A DNA stretch of 64,000 bases from Spirochaetota bacterium (GCA_022703505.1 JAKLDN010000008.1:94422-158421), one strand, 5' to 3'; numbered from the stretch's first letter, positions 8,472 through 16,890 are shown. Notes: a model not told the origin generated them from the letters alone. A program made the numbers and translations.

Positions 8472-9974
8472 CTACACGGTGAGGTTTAGGGTGGCGACCG
8501 TCTCGTCCTCCTTCTCGTTCCGGATCACCGAGGTCGAAAAGTCCATACCCTCCGCGGCGCACTTCTCCCTCAGCAGGGTGTGGTAGATGAGGCCCAGCCC
8601 TCCGCCCTCCTCGTCCGCCTTGAGGATCTGCTCCAGGGTGTTTTCCTTGACCGTCCGGGGACGCCGCCCCAGGTTTTCCAGGCGGGACCCGTAGCCTATG
8701 AGGCCCCGGTTCCGGACGGTAAGCCGGATGGCCGCGGGGTCCGAGGGGTCCAGGACCATACCGGTGAAGTCCATCCGCAGCAGCATGAGCTCGTTGCGCT
8801 GGACGGCCCGTTCCCGGAGGCGGTCCCGGAAGGCCTCCTCGGCCAGCATCCGCTCCAGCTCCTCCGGATGGCTGCGAACGAAGAGCTCCCGCTCGGCCAG
8901 GTTCGTGAGGAAGGATTTTTCCGCCAGCTGGATGAATTCCGCCAGCATCAGGCACAGGTGCTCCGCGATCTCCAGGCGCCGGGCGTAGGAATAGACCACG
9001 TCCGCGGCGGTCCCCACCAGGTCCGCGCCCCCCAGGGCCAGGAGCAGGGCGGTCTCGTCGTCCACCTCGTCCAGGAGGCTGGAGACCCGGGCCAGGGTGT
9101 CCTCGTCGCAGGTTCCCTCCGGGGAGCCGGAGCGGGTGCGGGCCGCGCATTCCTCCTCGATAGAGGTGCGCAGGTTCGCGGCCCAGACGGCCCGGCGGCG
9201 CAGGGCGGAGGCCATGGCGGCCCGGTCGCCGACCAGCCCGATGAAGGCGGGGTCCGAGGCGATCCGGGCCGCCTCGGGGGTGCGCCGCAGGCGGCGCTTG
9301 AGCTCCGGCCGGAACCGTTTGAGCAGGATGCCCGAAAGGATGGTCCGGGTCAGGTCCAGCAGGGCGTGGCGGGCGGACACGAACTCGGGTCGGCTGATCT
9401 CGATGGTGGTGATGAGGCCGTGGACCACCAACTTGCGCAGGAGGTCCAGCTTGCAGACCTTCCAGTCGAAGCCCACGGCCCGATCCCCGGCAAAGGTCCG
9501 GAGGTCCCGGACGGGGATGCGAAGCTGGGAGCAGTACCTCTGCCCGGCCTCGTTCAATACGTACTTCCCCGGAAGGTCCAGGGGTTTTTCCACGATCCTG
9601 CGGGCCGCCTTGGCCGGCGCGGCGGGTTTGGAAAGGGCGGCCAGGGATTCTTCCTGGCTATGGTCCAGGTCGAGATAGGTGGCGATGCCCATGTACTCGA
9701 AGACGGCGCGGACGTTGCCCGCCATGTTGCAGAACCGGATCCGCTTGGATTCGGAAAGCTGCTGGGACAGGCTCAAAAAGAGCCCGAGCCCGGAGCTGTC
9801 CACCAGGGGGACCTTCTCCAGGTCCAGGACGACCTTGGAAAGCCCCGTGCCCTGGATCCGGGCCAGGATCTCGTCCCGGAGGATATCCGCGCCCGCCATT
9901 TCGACCGCCCCCGCCACGTGCAGGACGGCTACGTCTCCGACTACCTCGATCGAGCACCGGGCTCCCGTATCCAT
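8472..9974 (-). CDS. STAS-domain regulator with degenerate HATPase-like C-terminus
   Basis: Residues about 8-105 form a STAS (anti-sigma-factor antagonist) domain with the DSSGLGLFLSL motif, whose serine is the expected phosphorylation site. A linker and a long helical region (about 125-400) follow. The last 90 residues look like a worn GHKL ATPase: IRLTVRNRGLIGYG resembles the D-x-G-x-G box and EEGGGLGLIYHTLLREK resembles the G2 box, but a clear N-box is missing. The 500-residue protein is soluble and is the only gene between the hydroxylase operon and the divergent fakAB-like gene. A partner-switching role is inferred. Confidence 0.6.
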   Translation of the reverse strand: MDTGARCSIEVVGDVAVLHVAGAVEMAGADILRDEILARIQGTGLSKVVLDLEKVPLVDSSGLGLFLSLSQQLSESKRIRFCNMAGNVRAVFEYMGIATYLDLDHSQEESLAALSKPAAPAKAARRIVEKPLDLPGKYVLNEAGQRYCSQLRIPVRDLRTFAGDRAVGFDWKVCKLDLLRKLVVHGLITTIEISRPEFVSARHALLDLTRTILSGILLKRFRPELKRRLRRTPEAARIASDPAFIGLVGDRAAMASALRRRAVWAANLRTSIEEECAARTRSGSPEGTCDEDTLARVSSLLDEVDDETALLLALGGADLVGTAADVVYSYARRLEIAEHLCLMLAEFIQLAEKSFLTNLAERELFVRSHPEELERMLAEEAFRDRLRERAVQRNELMLLRMDFTGMVLDPSDPAAIRLTVRNRGLIGYGSRLENLGRRPRTVKENTLEQILKADEEGGGLGLIYHTLLREKCAAEGMDFSTSVIRNEKEDETVATLNLTV

Positions 9975-10026
9975 GCTACATGATGATGCACAGCCCCGAC
10001 GCTACGTCAAGACGATTCGGAATCCC

Positions 10027-10055
10027 TTGATTCATCGAGTTTTACATGGTACCTT
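10027..10055 (+). promoter_or_regulatory. Candidate promoter of the FakAB-plsY operon
   Basis: TTGATT (10027-10032) and TACCTT (10050-10055) are 17 bases apart. The ATG is at 10065, so the expected transcript would have almost no leader, and no clear Shine-Dalgarno sequence is visible before the ATG. Confidence 0.4.
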
Positions 10056-10064
10056 GAAAGTGTC

Positions 10065-11906
10065 ATGCAAATCACCTACATGAACGGAAAGCGGCTCAAG
10101 CGGGCCCTCCTGGCCGGAGCCCTGCGCCTGGGCGAGAACGTCCCCCACCTCAACCGCATCAACGTCTTCCCGGTCCCGGACGGGGATACGGGGACCAACA
10201 TGGCCGGCACCGTCCAGGCCATGGCCTCGGCCCTCCACGCCTCCCCGGCGATTTCCCTGGGCGAGACCGCCCGGACCGCCGCGGATTCGGCCCTGATGGG
10301 CGCCAAGGGCAACTCCGGGGCCATCCTGGCCCAGTTCTTCCAGGGCCTCGCGGAAGAGCTGGAGCGGAAGGTCCGGGTAAGCACCCGGGACTTCGCGGAC
10401 GCGGTGGGCAAGGCCGTGGCCCGTACCTACGGAGCCCTGTCCAAACCCCGGGAAGGCACCCTCCTCACGGTCCTCAAGGATTGGGGGCACGCGGTGCACC
10501 GGGTCGCCGAGCGGACCGACGACTTCCTGGAACTCCTCAAGACCACCCTGCACGACGCCCGGGCCTCCCTGGAACGGACCCGGGATATGCTACCGGAACT
10601 GAAGAAGGCCGGGGTCGTGGACGCCGGCGCCCTGGGCTGGGTCCACATCCTGGAGGGCATCGTCCACTACATCACCCACGGCAGGCTCCGGGAATTCCGG
10701 GACAGCCCCCCGGAAGGATTCTCCGAGACCTACGAAGAATCCCACGTCGAGTCCCCGCTGGCGGACAGCGAGCCCTCGGCCTTCCGGTTCTGCACCGAGT
10801 GCCTCCTGGAGGGTTCGGCCCTGGACCTCGAGGCGGTCCGTCGCGGCCTCGAGGGCCTGGGGGATTCGATCGTCGTGGCCGGATCCGCCCGGAAGGCCAA
10901 GGTCCACCTCCACACCGATACCCCCGCCCGGGCCTTCCGGGTCCTGGAGGGATTCGCCACGGTTACGGGCCAGAAGGCGGACGACATGGAGCTCCAGCGC
11001 CGCCTGGCGGCCGATCCGCCCCGCTGCGCCGTGTTCGTGGACTCCGCCTGCGACCTCCCCGAGGAGGAGCGCCTTGCCCTGCGGGTGGAGCGGGTTCCCC
11101 TGACCATCGTGATGGACGGGGTGAACTACCTGGACCGGGACGGCCTTTCCTCCGAGGATTTCTACGCCCGCCAGCGCACGCCCGGAATCGCCCTGTCCAC
11201 CAGCCAGCCCTCGGACGCGGCCTTCCGCCGCAAGGCGGACACCGTGCTGGCCTCCGCACGGGAGGCGGTCTACCTGGGACTGTCGGGCCCCTTGTCCGGC
11301 ACTCTGGAGGCGGGGCGGCGCACGGCTGCCGCGCGGCCGGATTCCGGCCGGATCCGGGTGGTCGACTCCCGGTCCATCTCCGTGGGCTACGCCCTCCTGG
11401 CCCGGAAGGCCGGCGAGGCGGCCGCCGCGGGCGCCTCCGCCGAGGAGATCGGGACCCTCGTCGAGTCCCTGAAGCCCCGGCTCCGGCTCCTCGTGGCCGT
11501 CCCGGACCTCTCGGGCCTGATCCGGTCCGGACGACTCCACGGGATGAAGGGTCTGGCGGCCCGGGCTTTCGGGCTCCGGCCGGTCATCACGGTGAACGAG
11601 GAAGGCCGCGCGGATTCCGCGGGCATGTACGTGGGCGCGGCGAACGGCCGCGCCGCCCTGGTCCGGATGCTCCGCAAGGCGGTCTCCGGTGCCGGAGCGC
11701 CGGAAACGGGATCCGCTCCCCTGGAAATCCTGGTGGGCCACGCGGACAGCCGCGCCGAGGCGGAGGCCCTGGTACGGGATCTGGGCGCGGCCTTCGAGCT
11801 CTCCCGGGAACCCGACATCGTGGAGGTATCCCCGGCCCTGGCCCTCCACGCGGGCCCCGGGGCCCTGGCCCTGGCCGCCCTGCTCCCAGTGGGAAGAGTC
11901 CGGTGA
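10065..11906 (+). CDS. Fatty-acid kinase fusion: FakA-type DhaL (DAK2) kinase joined to a FakB-type DegV domain
   Basis: Residues about 5-200 form a DhaL/DAK2 kinase domain: VFPVPDGDTGTNMAGT supplies the metal-binding aspartates and GAKGNSGAILAQF the nucleotide loop. Residues about 235-320 match the FakA middle domain (FCTECLLEG, LGDSIVVAGSARKAKVHLHT). Residues about 325-600 form a complete DegV/FakB lipid-binding domain (VFVDSACDLPEE, STSQPSDAAF, LSGLIRSGRL). FakA phosphorylates a fatty acid held by FakB to give acyl-phosphate. Here both are one 613-residue chain, followed by plsY, which uses acyl-phosphate. The start shares a GTGA overlap with plsY downstream. Fatty-acid specificity is inferred. 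Confidence 0.82.
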   Translation: MQITYMNGKRLKRALLAGALRLGENVPHLNRINVFPVPDGDTGTNMAGTVQAMASALHASPAISLGETARTAADSALMGAKGNSGAILAQFFQGLAEELERKVRVSTRDFADAVGKAVARTYGALSKPREGTLLTVLKDWGHAVHRVAERTDDFLELLKTTLHDARASLERTRDMLPELKKAGVVDAGALGWVHILEGIVHYITHGRLREFRDSPPEGFSETYEESHVESPLADSEPSAFRFCTECLLEGSALDLEAVRRGLEGLGDSIVVAGSARKAKVHLHTDTPARAFRVLEGFATVTGQKADDMELQRRLAADPPRCAVFVDSACDLPEEERLALRVERVPLTIVMDGVNYLDRDGLSSEDFYARQRTPGIALSTSQPSDAAFRRKADTVLASAREAVYLGLSGPLSGTLEAGRRTAAARPDSGRIRVVDSRSISVGYALLARKAGEAAAAGASAEEIGTLVESLKPRLRLLVAVPDLSGLIRSGRLHGMKGLAARAFGLRPVITVNEEGRADSAGMYVGAANGRAALVRMLRKAVSGAGAPETGSAPLEILVGHADSRAEAEALVRDLGAAFELSREPDIVEVSPALALHAGPGALALAALLPVGRVR

Positions 11907-12562
11907 TCGGTCCCGCCGCGGCCCTGGTCCTCTCCTACCTCCTGGGCTCCTTCCCGACCAGCATCGTGGTCGGGAAGGTGTTCTTCCGCCGGGACATCCG
12001 GGCGGAGGGCTCGGGCAACGCCGGCGGCACGAACACCTTCCGGGTCTTCGGGTGGAAGGCCGGTGTCCTGGTGGTCCTGGTCGACGTGGGCAAGGGAGTC
12101 GCGGCGGCCCTCCTGGCCTCCCGCCTGGCCGCGGGCACCCCCCTGCCCGAGGACGCCGTCCGCCTGGCCTGCGGTACCGCGGCCACGGTCGGCCACGTGT
12201 GGACGGTCTTCGCGGGCTTCCGAGGCGGAAAGGGAGTGGCCACCGCGGCGGGCACCCTGGCCGCCGTCGCTCCCCTGCCCTTTCTGGCGGCCCTGGCCGC
12301 CTTCGCCCTGGGGATCCTGTCCACGGGTATAGTGTCCGTGGGCTCCCTGGCCGCGGCCGTGACCTTTCCCGCGGCGGCCCTGGCCATTCGAGCGGCCGGG
12401 TTCCCGGTCTCGAACGTCCTTCTGGGCTTCTCCTTCCTGCTGGCGCCCCTGATCATCTGGACACACCGGAAGAATATAGGACGGCTGCTCCGGGGCGAGG
12501 AGAACCGCTTCGAGAAACTGCGCGTCCTGCCCAGGCTATTCAGAAAACAAGACTTAAAATAA
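11903..12562 (+). CDS. plsY: Acyl-phosphate:glycerol-3-phosphate acyltransferase PlsY
   Basis: This 219-residue membrane protein has the three PlsY motifs: GSFPTSIVVGK, GSGNAGGTNTFRVFGWKAG and VFAGFRGGKGVATAAG. It transfers an acyl group from acyl-phosphate to glycerol-3-phosphate, the first acylation of phospholipid synthesis. The GTG start overlaps the previous stop as GTGA, so translation is coupled to the acyl-phosphate-making kinase. Its length is typical for the family. Confidence 0.95.
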   Translation: MIGPAAALVLSYLLGSFPTSIVVGKVFFRRDIRAEGSGNAGGTNTFRVFGWKAGVLVVLVDVGKGVAAALLASRLAAGTPLPEDAVRLACGTAATVGHVWTVFAGFRGGKGVATAAGTLAAVAPLPFLAALAAFALGILSTGIVSVGSLAAAVTFPAAALAIRAAGFPVSNVLLGFSFLLAPLIIWTHRKNIGRLLRGEENRFEKLRVLPRLFRKQDLK

Positions 12563-12564
12563 TA

Positions 12565-12700
12565 GATCCAACAAGATCTACAAGATCAATTAAGATGAAC
12601 AAGATGAATCCAATTTAGGGAAAAGTGTTCTAGGTTGGATAGGACTATCGAACTTTCCCATCTTGTGTATCTTTACTTTTCTTGTTCATCTTGTTGGATC
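12565..12700. repeat. AT-rich ACAAGATG / CATCTTGT repeat cluster with terminal inverted repeats
   Basis: The spacer between the convergent plsY and NlpC genes is strikingly AT-rich. It contains degenerate tandem ACAAGAT units (12571-12606) and their complement at 12655-12700. GATCCAACAAGAT (12565-12577) is perfectly inverted at 12688-12700, and AAGATGAACAAG (12592-12603) is inverted at 12681-12692. It could fold as a bidirectional terminator or be a small intergenic repeat element. Confidence 0.6.
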
Positions 12701-12720
12701 GATTAAAAGTAGCCCCGCCC

Positions 12721-13611
12721 TCATTTCCCCTTGACCGCGAACGTCCTCTCCAGGAGTTGGGTGTTCCAGGTGTCCTTGACAATAAGCTTGTACTGCCCGG
12801 GCTCGGCGAAGAGATAGGCCGGGAGCTCCAGGTGGCCCCCCGCGGGGATGCGGGCCGTTTCCCGGTGGATTTCCTGGGATTCCCGGAACTGCGGATCGGC
12901 CTTGTAGAATATCACGACGAAGGCTCCGTCCTTCCCGGTCCCGTTCGTCAGGGTGAAGGAGATCCGGGTCCCCGCGGCCGCGGGGATGGGATCCGCGTAG
13001 GAAGCCCTCTCCCGGGGGATGGTGAAGCCGATGTCGGCGACGGGGGGTTCCTCCCGGGACGGGGCCGCCGGGGCCGCGGCCGGAGCGGCGGCAGCTGGTG
13101 CGGACGCGGCTGCGGGCGGCCGGACCAGGGCACCGGCCGAGCCGGGGGAACCCAGGAAGGACCGGGCCGCGATGAGCCGGGGCGGGAAATAGGAATCCGA
13201 AGCCGGAGATACGATCACCCCCGTGCGGGGGCCCTGGGAGACCGCATGGATGACCGAGCCCTCCCCCAGGTAGATGGCCACATGGCTGGGATATCCTCCC
13301 ACGGTGTCATAGACCAGGACATCCCCGGGCCGGGCCTTGCGGGGATCCACCGGAATCCCCGCCGCGAAGATCCCCCGGGAGGACCGGGGGAGCTCGATCC
13401 CCGCGGCCTGCCGGTATACATACCGGACGAAGCCGGAGCAGTCGAAGGCAGCCGGGGACTCGGCTCCGTACATGTAAGGGACCCCGCGGAAGCGGGACGC
13501 GGCCTCCAGGATCCGTCTCCGGACCTCATCCTCCGATACCTGGCCGAAGGATCCGGCCGCGACCGCGAAGAGGAGGATCCCGATGCCCAGGTTCGCCCGG
13601 CCGGCTTTCAA
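12721..13611 (-). CDS. Exported NlpC/P60 cell-wall hydrolase
   Basis: The 296-residue protein begins with a signal peptide ending near AAGSFGQ, then an NlpC/P60 domain (about residues 27-150). Its expected catalytic cysteine is in AAFDCSGFVRYVYR and the histidine in GGYPSHVAIYLGEG, with a further VIHAVS. A Pro/Ala-rich linker (about 160-195) leads to a C-terminal beta-rich domain of about 95 residues. It should cut peptidoglycan peptides in the periplasm or at the surface. It overlaps the stop of the upstream dihydroorotate-dehydrogenase-like gene by 4 bases. The C-terminal domain is unrecognised. Confidence 0.85.
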   Translation of the reverse strand: MKAGRANLGIGILLFAVAAGSFGQVSEDEVRRRILEAASRFRGVPYMYGAESPAAFDCSGFVRYVYRQAAGIELPRSSRGIFAAGIPVDPRKARPGDVLVYDTVGGYPSHVAIYLGEGSVIHAVSQGPRTGVIVSPASDSYFPPRLIAARSFLGSPGSAGALVRPPAAASAPAAAAPAAAPAAPSREEPPVADIGFTIPRERASYADPIPAAAGTRISFTLTNGTGKDGAFVVIFYKADPQFRESQEIHRETARIPAGGHLELPAYLFAEPGQYKLIVKDTWNTQLLERTFAVKGK

Positions 13612-14588
13612 TAAATTCCCGTAAGCGCCTTGATGTACTGGAGCCGCTCGTAGTCCGCGGGGCTCCGGCTGGTGAAGCGCGAAAGCTTGCCCCGGATGTC
13701 ATCCAGGCCGGCGGCCTTCCTCTGGTCCAGCCAGGTTTCCATCCCCGTCAGGATCTCGCGGATGACCCCGTATCCCTTCTGGTAGACCACCGAGCAGACC
13801 TGCACGGCCCGGGCACCGGCCAGGATGACCTTGAGCGCGGACGCGTAGTCGTGCACCCCCGTGCCCGCGGCCAGGTCGCAGGGGACCCGCCCGAAGAGCA
13901 GGGAGATCCACCGGAGGCTCTCGTGGTAGTCCTCGGGCTTGCTGTGCACCGGTCCCGCCATGAGGCCCAGGGTGGAAAGGTCTATATCCATGCGGAAGAA
14001 TCGGTTGAACAGGACCAGCCCGCCAGCCCCCGCGGAGCTGAGCCGGGAGGCCAGGTTCAGGAGGTTCGTGTACTGGGAACCGAGCTTGACGGACACCGGC
14101 AGGCCCGACGCGGCCCGGGCGGTCCGGACGATCTGGACTACCCGGTCCTCCAGGCTGGAGGCCGTCTCGTCCGGGGAGGTGGACAGGAAGGCGATGTTGA
14201 GCTCCAGGGCGTCCGCCCCGGACTTGCCGACCTGCTCCGCGAACTCGGTCCACCAGGGTCCGCCTATGCAGTTGACGCTGGCGATCACGGGGATGTCCGC
14301 CGCGGCCTTGGCCTCCCGGATCAGCTTGAGGTACTCCCCGGAACCCGCATGCATGCCCATCTCCGCCAGGTAGGCGTCCGCCTCGGGATGGGATTCACCC
14401 GCGGAACCTCCCACGGACTGGATGTCCGCCCGGAGCTGCTCCTCGAACAGGCTCTTCAGGACCACGGCCCCCGCGCCCGCGTCCGCGGCTTTCTTCACGC
14501 CCGTCGGAGTCGCCGTCAGGCTGGATGCCGCCACCACGACAGGATTCTTCAGGGTAAGCCCGAGGTACTTGGTCTTCATGTCGGCCAT
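13608..14588 (-). CDS. Dihydroorotate-dehydrogenase-like flavoprotein
   Basis: The 326-residue TIM-barrel protein resembles class 1 PyrD from its start (LGLTLKNPVVVAASSLTATP) through NCIGGPWW, ELNIAFLSTS and PVSVKLGSQYTN to the FMN-phosphate region AGARAVQVCSVVYQKG. It belongs to the subgroup usually labelled dihydroorotate dehydrogenase-like. In that group the true substrate is uncertain, and no pyrimidine biosynthesis genes flank it. It may be the first gene of a two-gene unit with the NlpC/P60 hydrolase. The 246-base leader upstream holds a potential structured element. Confidence 0.75.
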   Translation of the reverse strand: MADMKTKYLGLTLKNPVVVAASSLTATPTGVKKAADAGAGAVVLKSLFEEQLRADIQSVGGSAGESHPEADAYLAEMGMHAGSGEYLKLIREAKAAADIPVIASVNCIGGPWWTEFAEQVGKSGADALELNIAFLSTSPDETASSLEDRVVQIVRTARAASGLPVSVKLGSQYTNLLNLASRLSSAGAGGLVLFNRFFRMDIDLSTLGLMAGPVHSKPEDYHESLRWISLLFGRVPCDLAAGTGVHDYASALKVILAGARAVQVCSVVYQKGYGVIREILTGMETWLDQRKAAGLDDIRGKLSRFTSRSPADYERLQYIKALTGIY

Positions 14589-14687
14589 GTTCGCTCCTTG
14601 TTCCGTGTCTCTCGCCTCTGCTCGTCCCGCATCCGGCCTCGAATACCGGAAAAACCGGGCCGGAGGGTCCGCAGTTCGTAATATATC

Positions 14688-14821
14688 AAGCGGGTCCCGA
14701 TGAAATTCAAACGCCCCTCCTCAGGGCATCCGTCCATCCGAACCGGGACCCGCTTCCAGGATCAAGAAAATAATATATGCATCCTTTCGTAAAATACAAG
14801 CTCGCCCTGGGGCCCAGGGTG
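14688..14821 (-). other. Spacer with long-range inverted repeat and hairpin (possible structured leader RNA)
   Basis: AAGCGGGTCCCG (14688-14699) is perfectly inverted at 14744-14755 around a 44-base loop that itself contains a GCCC/GGGC hairpin. A second hairpin CCCTGG-GGC-CCAGGG lies near 14807-14821. On the minus strand an AT-rich stretch with TTGTAT and TATTAT precedes the stem. Transcription from it would run through the stem toward the dihydroorotate-dehydrogenase-like gene. No known riboswitch family was recognised. Confidence 0.35.
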
Positions 14822-14834
14822 TCCGATACGTCGG

Positions 14835-15650
14835 TTACTTTTTGAACAGCTCCGCGTCGATGATACGGCGGGAGAGGCTTCCCGGGAGGGGAAGGGGCGG
14901 ATGGTCGTCCGGCCCGTACCAGCCCGCCTCTGCGATCTCGATCCCGTCGGGGGCAAGCTCGCCGGATTCCCACTCCGCCTCGAAGCCGACCATCAGGGAA
15001 TCCGGAAAGGGCCAGGGCTGGGATCCCAGGTACCGGACGTTCCGGACCCGGATGCCCACCTCCTCCGCGACCTCCCGGACCACGCAGTCCTCGAAGCTCT
15101 CGCCGGGCTCCACGAACCCCGCCAGGACACTGAAGATCCCGGTCTTGAAGGCGGCGTTCCGGGCCAGGAGGATGCGGCCGTCCCGGTGGACCCGGGCCAG
15201 GACCGCCGGCGAAAGGCGCGGGTAGGTCACCGAACCGCAGGAGGGACAGAGCCGGGCGGTCTCGTCCGGCTTGTCCCCCTGGGCCGAGCCGCAGCGCCCG
15301 CAGAACCGGGAGCCGGCCCTCCAGTTGGCCAAGGCCAGGGCCCGGCAGGCCGGCAGGACCCCGTCCCAGGCAAGGCTCCCCAGCACCGAACGGAAGGGTA
15401 CCCAGGACAGGCCCTCCGGAGCTTCGGCCTCCGGGGCCAGGGAGAGGACCGTGGGTACGGGACCTTCCTTCGCGGGATCGGCGGGGCCCGGGATCCGCAG
15501 GGGAAAGACGTCCAGGAGCCAGGGATCCTTGCCGGGCTTCCGGTCCGGAAAGGGATGGGAGTCCAGGGGCTCCGCGCGGCCGTCGGGACGGCAGAGAAGT
15601 TCCTGCCCGCGGAAGGCGAAGTAAGCCGGCTTCGGCTGGGTGTCCTGCAT
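14835..15650 (-). CDS. nudC: NAD(H) pyrophosphatase NudC
   Basis: The 271-residue protein has the NudC order: a poorly conserved N-terminal domain, a four-cysteine zinc ribbon (FCGRCGSAQ ... LCPSCGSVTYPR, about residues 114-142), then the Nudix box GFVEPGESFEDCVVREVAEE and the family signature SQPWPFPDSLMVGF. It hydrolyses NADH/NAD+ to NMN(H) and AMP and in other bacteria removes NAD caps from RNA. It stands alone on the minus strand, 75 bases after the start of the next unit. Confidence 0.92.
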   Translation of the reverse strand: MQDTQPKPAYFAFRGQELLCRPDGRAEPLDSHPFPDRKPGKDPWLLDVFPLRIPGPADPAKEGPVPTVLSLAPEAEAPEGLSWVPFRSVLGSLAWDGVLPACRALALANWRAGSRFCGRCGSAQGDKPDETARLCPSCGSVTYPRLSPAVLARVHRDGRILLARNAAFKTGIFSVLAGFVEPGESFEDCVVREVAEEVGIRVRNVRYLGSQPWPFPDSLMVGFEAEWESGELAPDGIEIAEAGWYGPDDHPPLPLPGSLSRRIIDAELFKK

Positions 15651-15725
15651 GGTGTTCCTCGAGGCCAGGATATACGAAGAGGCCGTCCCGGGGCTACGCC
15701 TTCCGGGGGCTTCCGCCCTGGAATT

Positions 15726-16883
15726 TCAGTTCTTCCTTGGGATTGGACTCCGGATCCGCCTCGCGGCAAACCGCAGGACCGCGTACATTCCCGCAGCTCC
15801 GAGGGCGGAGGCCGCCGCGGCCGGCTCCGGGACGGAAAGGCCCAGGAAAGTCCGGGCGGCCGGGACGAGGAAGCCCGCGGCGGCCGGGACCAAGGCCGCG
15901 AGGAAAACGCCTAGCCGGACGGCGATCCTCCGCGCGCGGGCTCGGGGATTCCCGGACTCCGGGGGCGACCGGAGCCTTCCCGGGGGTTCCCCGGCCTGGA
16001 CCAGGCAGAGGGCCAGGAAGACCAGGCTCCGGGCCCGGTCTGCCGCCCGGGGCGCTACCCCGGCGTATCCCAGGCCCAGGCGATAGACCGCCAGGAGGAG
16101 GAGGGCAAGCAGGAGCCACGGGACCAGGATATCCGGGATGATCCGGGAAGGACGTTCCCCTTCGGTCGGCGCCGTAGGCCCTGCGTCCCCGCGGACGAAG
16201 GCCAGGGACAGTGTCGGCAGGACCGTTCCGACGGCGTTGGCCCACAGCAGCTGGGCGGTCGAGAGCGGGGGAAGCCAGCCCGCCAGCACGGAGCCGGCCA
16301 CGGCCAGGCTCATCCCCGCGCAGCAGGTGAACTGGAAGGCCTCGACCCGGGAGAACCCATCCCGACCGGTCCGGCTCCGAAGGAAGGCGGCCGCCGCGGG
16401 CAGTCCCAGGGGCAGCAGCAGAACCGTGCAGGTCAGGGCCGACTGGATCGAGTCCAGGAAGGCGGACCGGATCGGAAAGCCCCCACGAAGGAGGTCCGAG
16501 GCGAGGAAGACCGCCTGGAAGGACACGAAGGCGATTCCGGCAGGCAGGAACGGCCGGAACGAGGAGACCCCGGGGACCGGGCGGCCCGAGCCCGCGGCCG
16601 GGCGGCCCGAGCCCTTGGCCGGGCCGGACGTCGGGGCGCCGGACGAATCGGCGACCGGTGCCTGCCGGGCGGCTCCGCGGGACCACGCCTCCCCGGCCAG
16701 GGACAGAGCCCAGGCCGCGGCCGCCGTCAGGGCCGCCCCGGGCTCGCCCAGGAAGGCGTAGGCAAGGACGGCCGCGGGAAGGAGGGCGCGGACCGAGGCG
16801 GCTGCCCCGGCTCCCCCGCCCGCCGTGAAGGCGCGCGCTGCGGCGGGGTTCGTTCCGCGGCTCCGGGAGCTTCGAGTCGGCAT
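15726..16883 (-). CDS. P-type-ATPase-like integral membrane protein lacking the phosphorylation and nucleotide domains
   Basis: This 385-residue multi-span membrane protein reads like a P-type cation ATPase with its cytoplasmic core removed. Residues about 150-180 (LLLPLGLPAAAAFLRS ... RVEAFQF) resemble transmembrane helix 4 with its PEGLP motif and the following AVETLG. Normally DKTGT comes next. Here the chain goes straight to LSTAQLLWANAVGTVLPTLS, which resembles the PLTPLQLLWVNLVTDxLPALAL start of the C-terminal domain. ARSLVFLALCLVQ resembles its ARTMxFxxLVL segment. No DKTGT, TGD or GDGxND exists. It lies 8 bases after the TPR lipoprotein gene. The family assignment is by eye. Confidence 0.5.
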   Translation of the reverse strand: MPTRSSRSRGTNPAAARAFTAGGGAGAAASVRALLPAAVLAYAFLGEPGAALTAAAAWALSLAGEAWSRGAARQAPVADSSGAPTSGPAKGSGRPAAGSGRPVPGVSSFRPFLPAGIAFVSFQAVFLASDLLRGGFPIRSAFLDSIQSALTCTVLLLPLGLPAAAAFLRSRTGRDGFSRVEAFQFTCCAGMSLAVAGSVLAGWLPPLSTAQLLWANAVGTVLPTLSLAFVRGDAGPTAPTEGERPSRIIPDILVPWLLLALLLLAVYRLGLGYAGVAPRAADRARSLVFLALCLVQAGEPPGRLRSPPESGNPRARARRIAVRLGVFLAALVPAAAGFLVPAARTFLGLSVPEPAAAASALGAAGMYAVLRFAARRIRSPIPRKN

Positions 16884-16890
16884 GCGCGCC

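Noticed and set aside
14688..14755. A tRNA-like gene (long stem followed by CCA on the plus strand)
   Set aside because: There is no T arm with TTCGA in the right place, the acceptor stem would be 12 bp and no D arm is visible.
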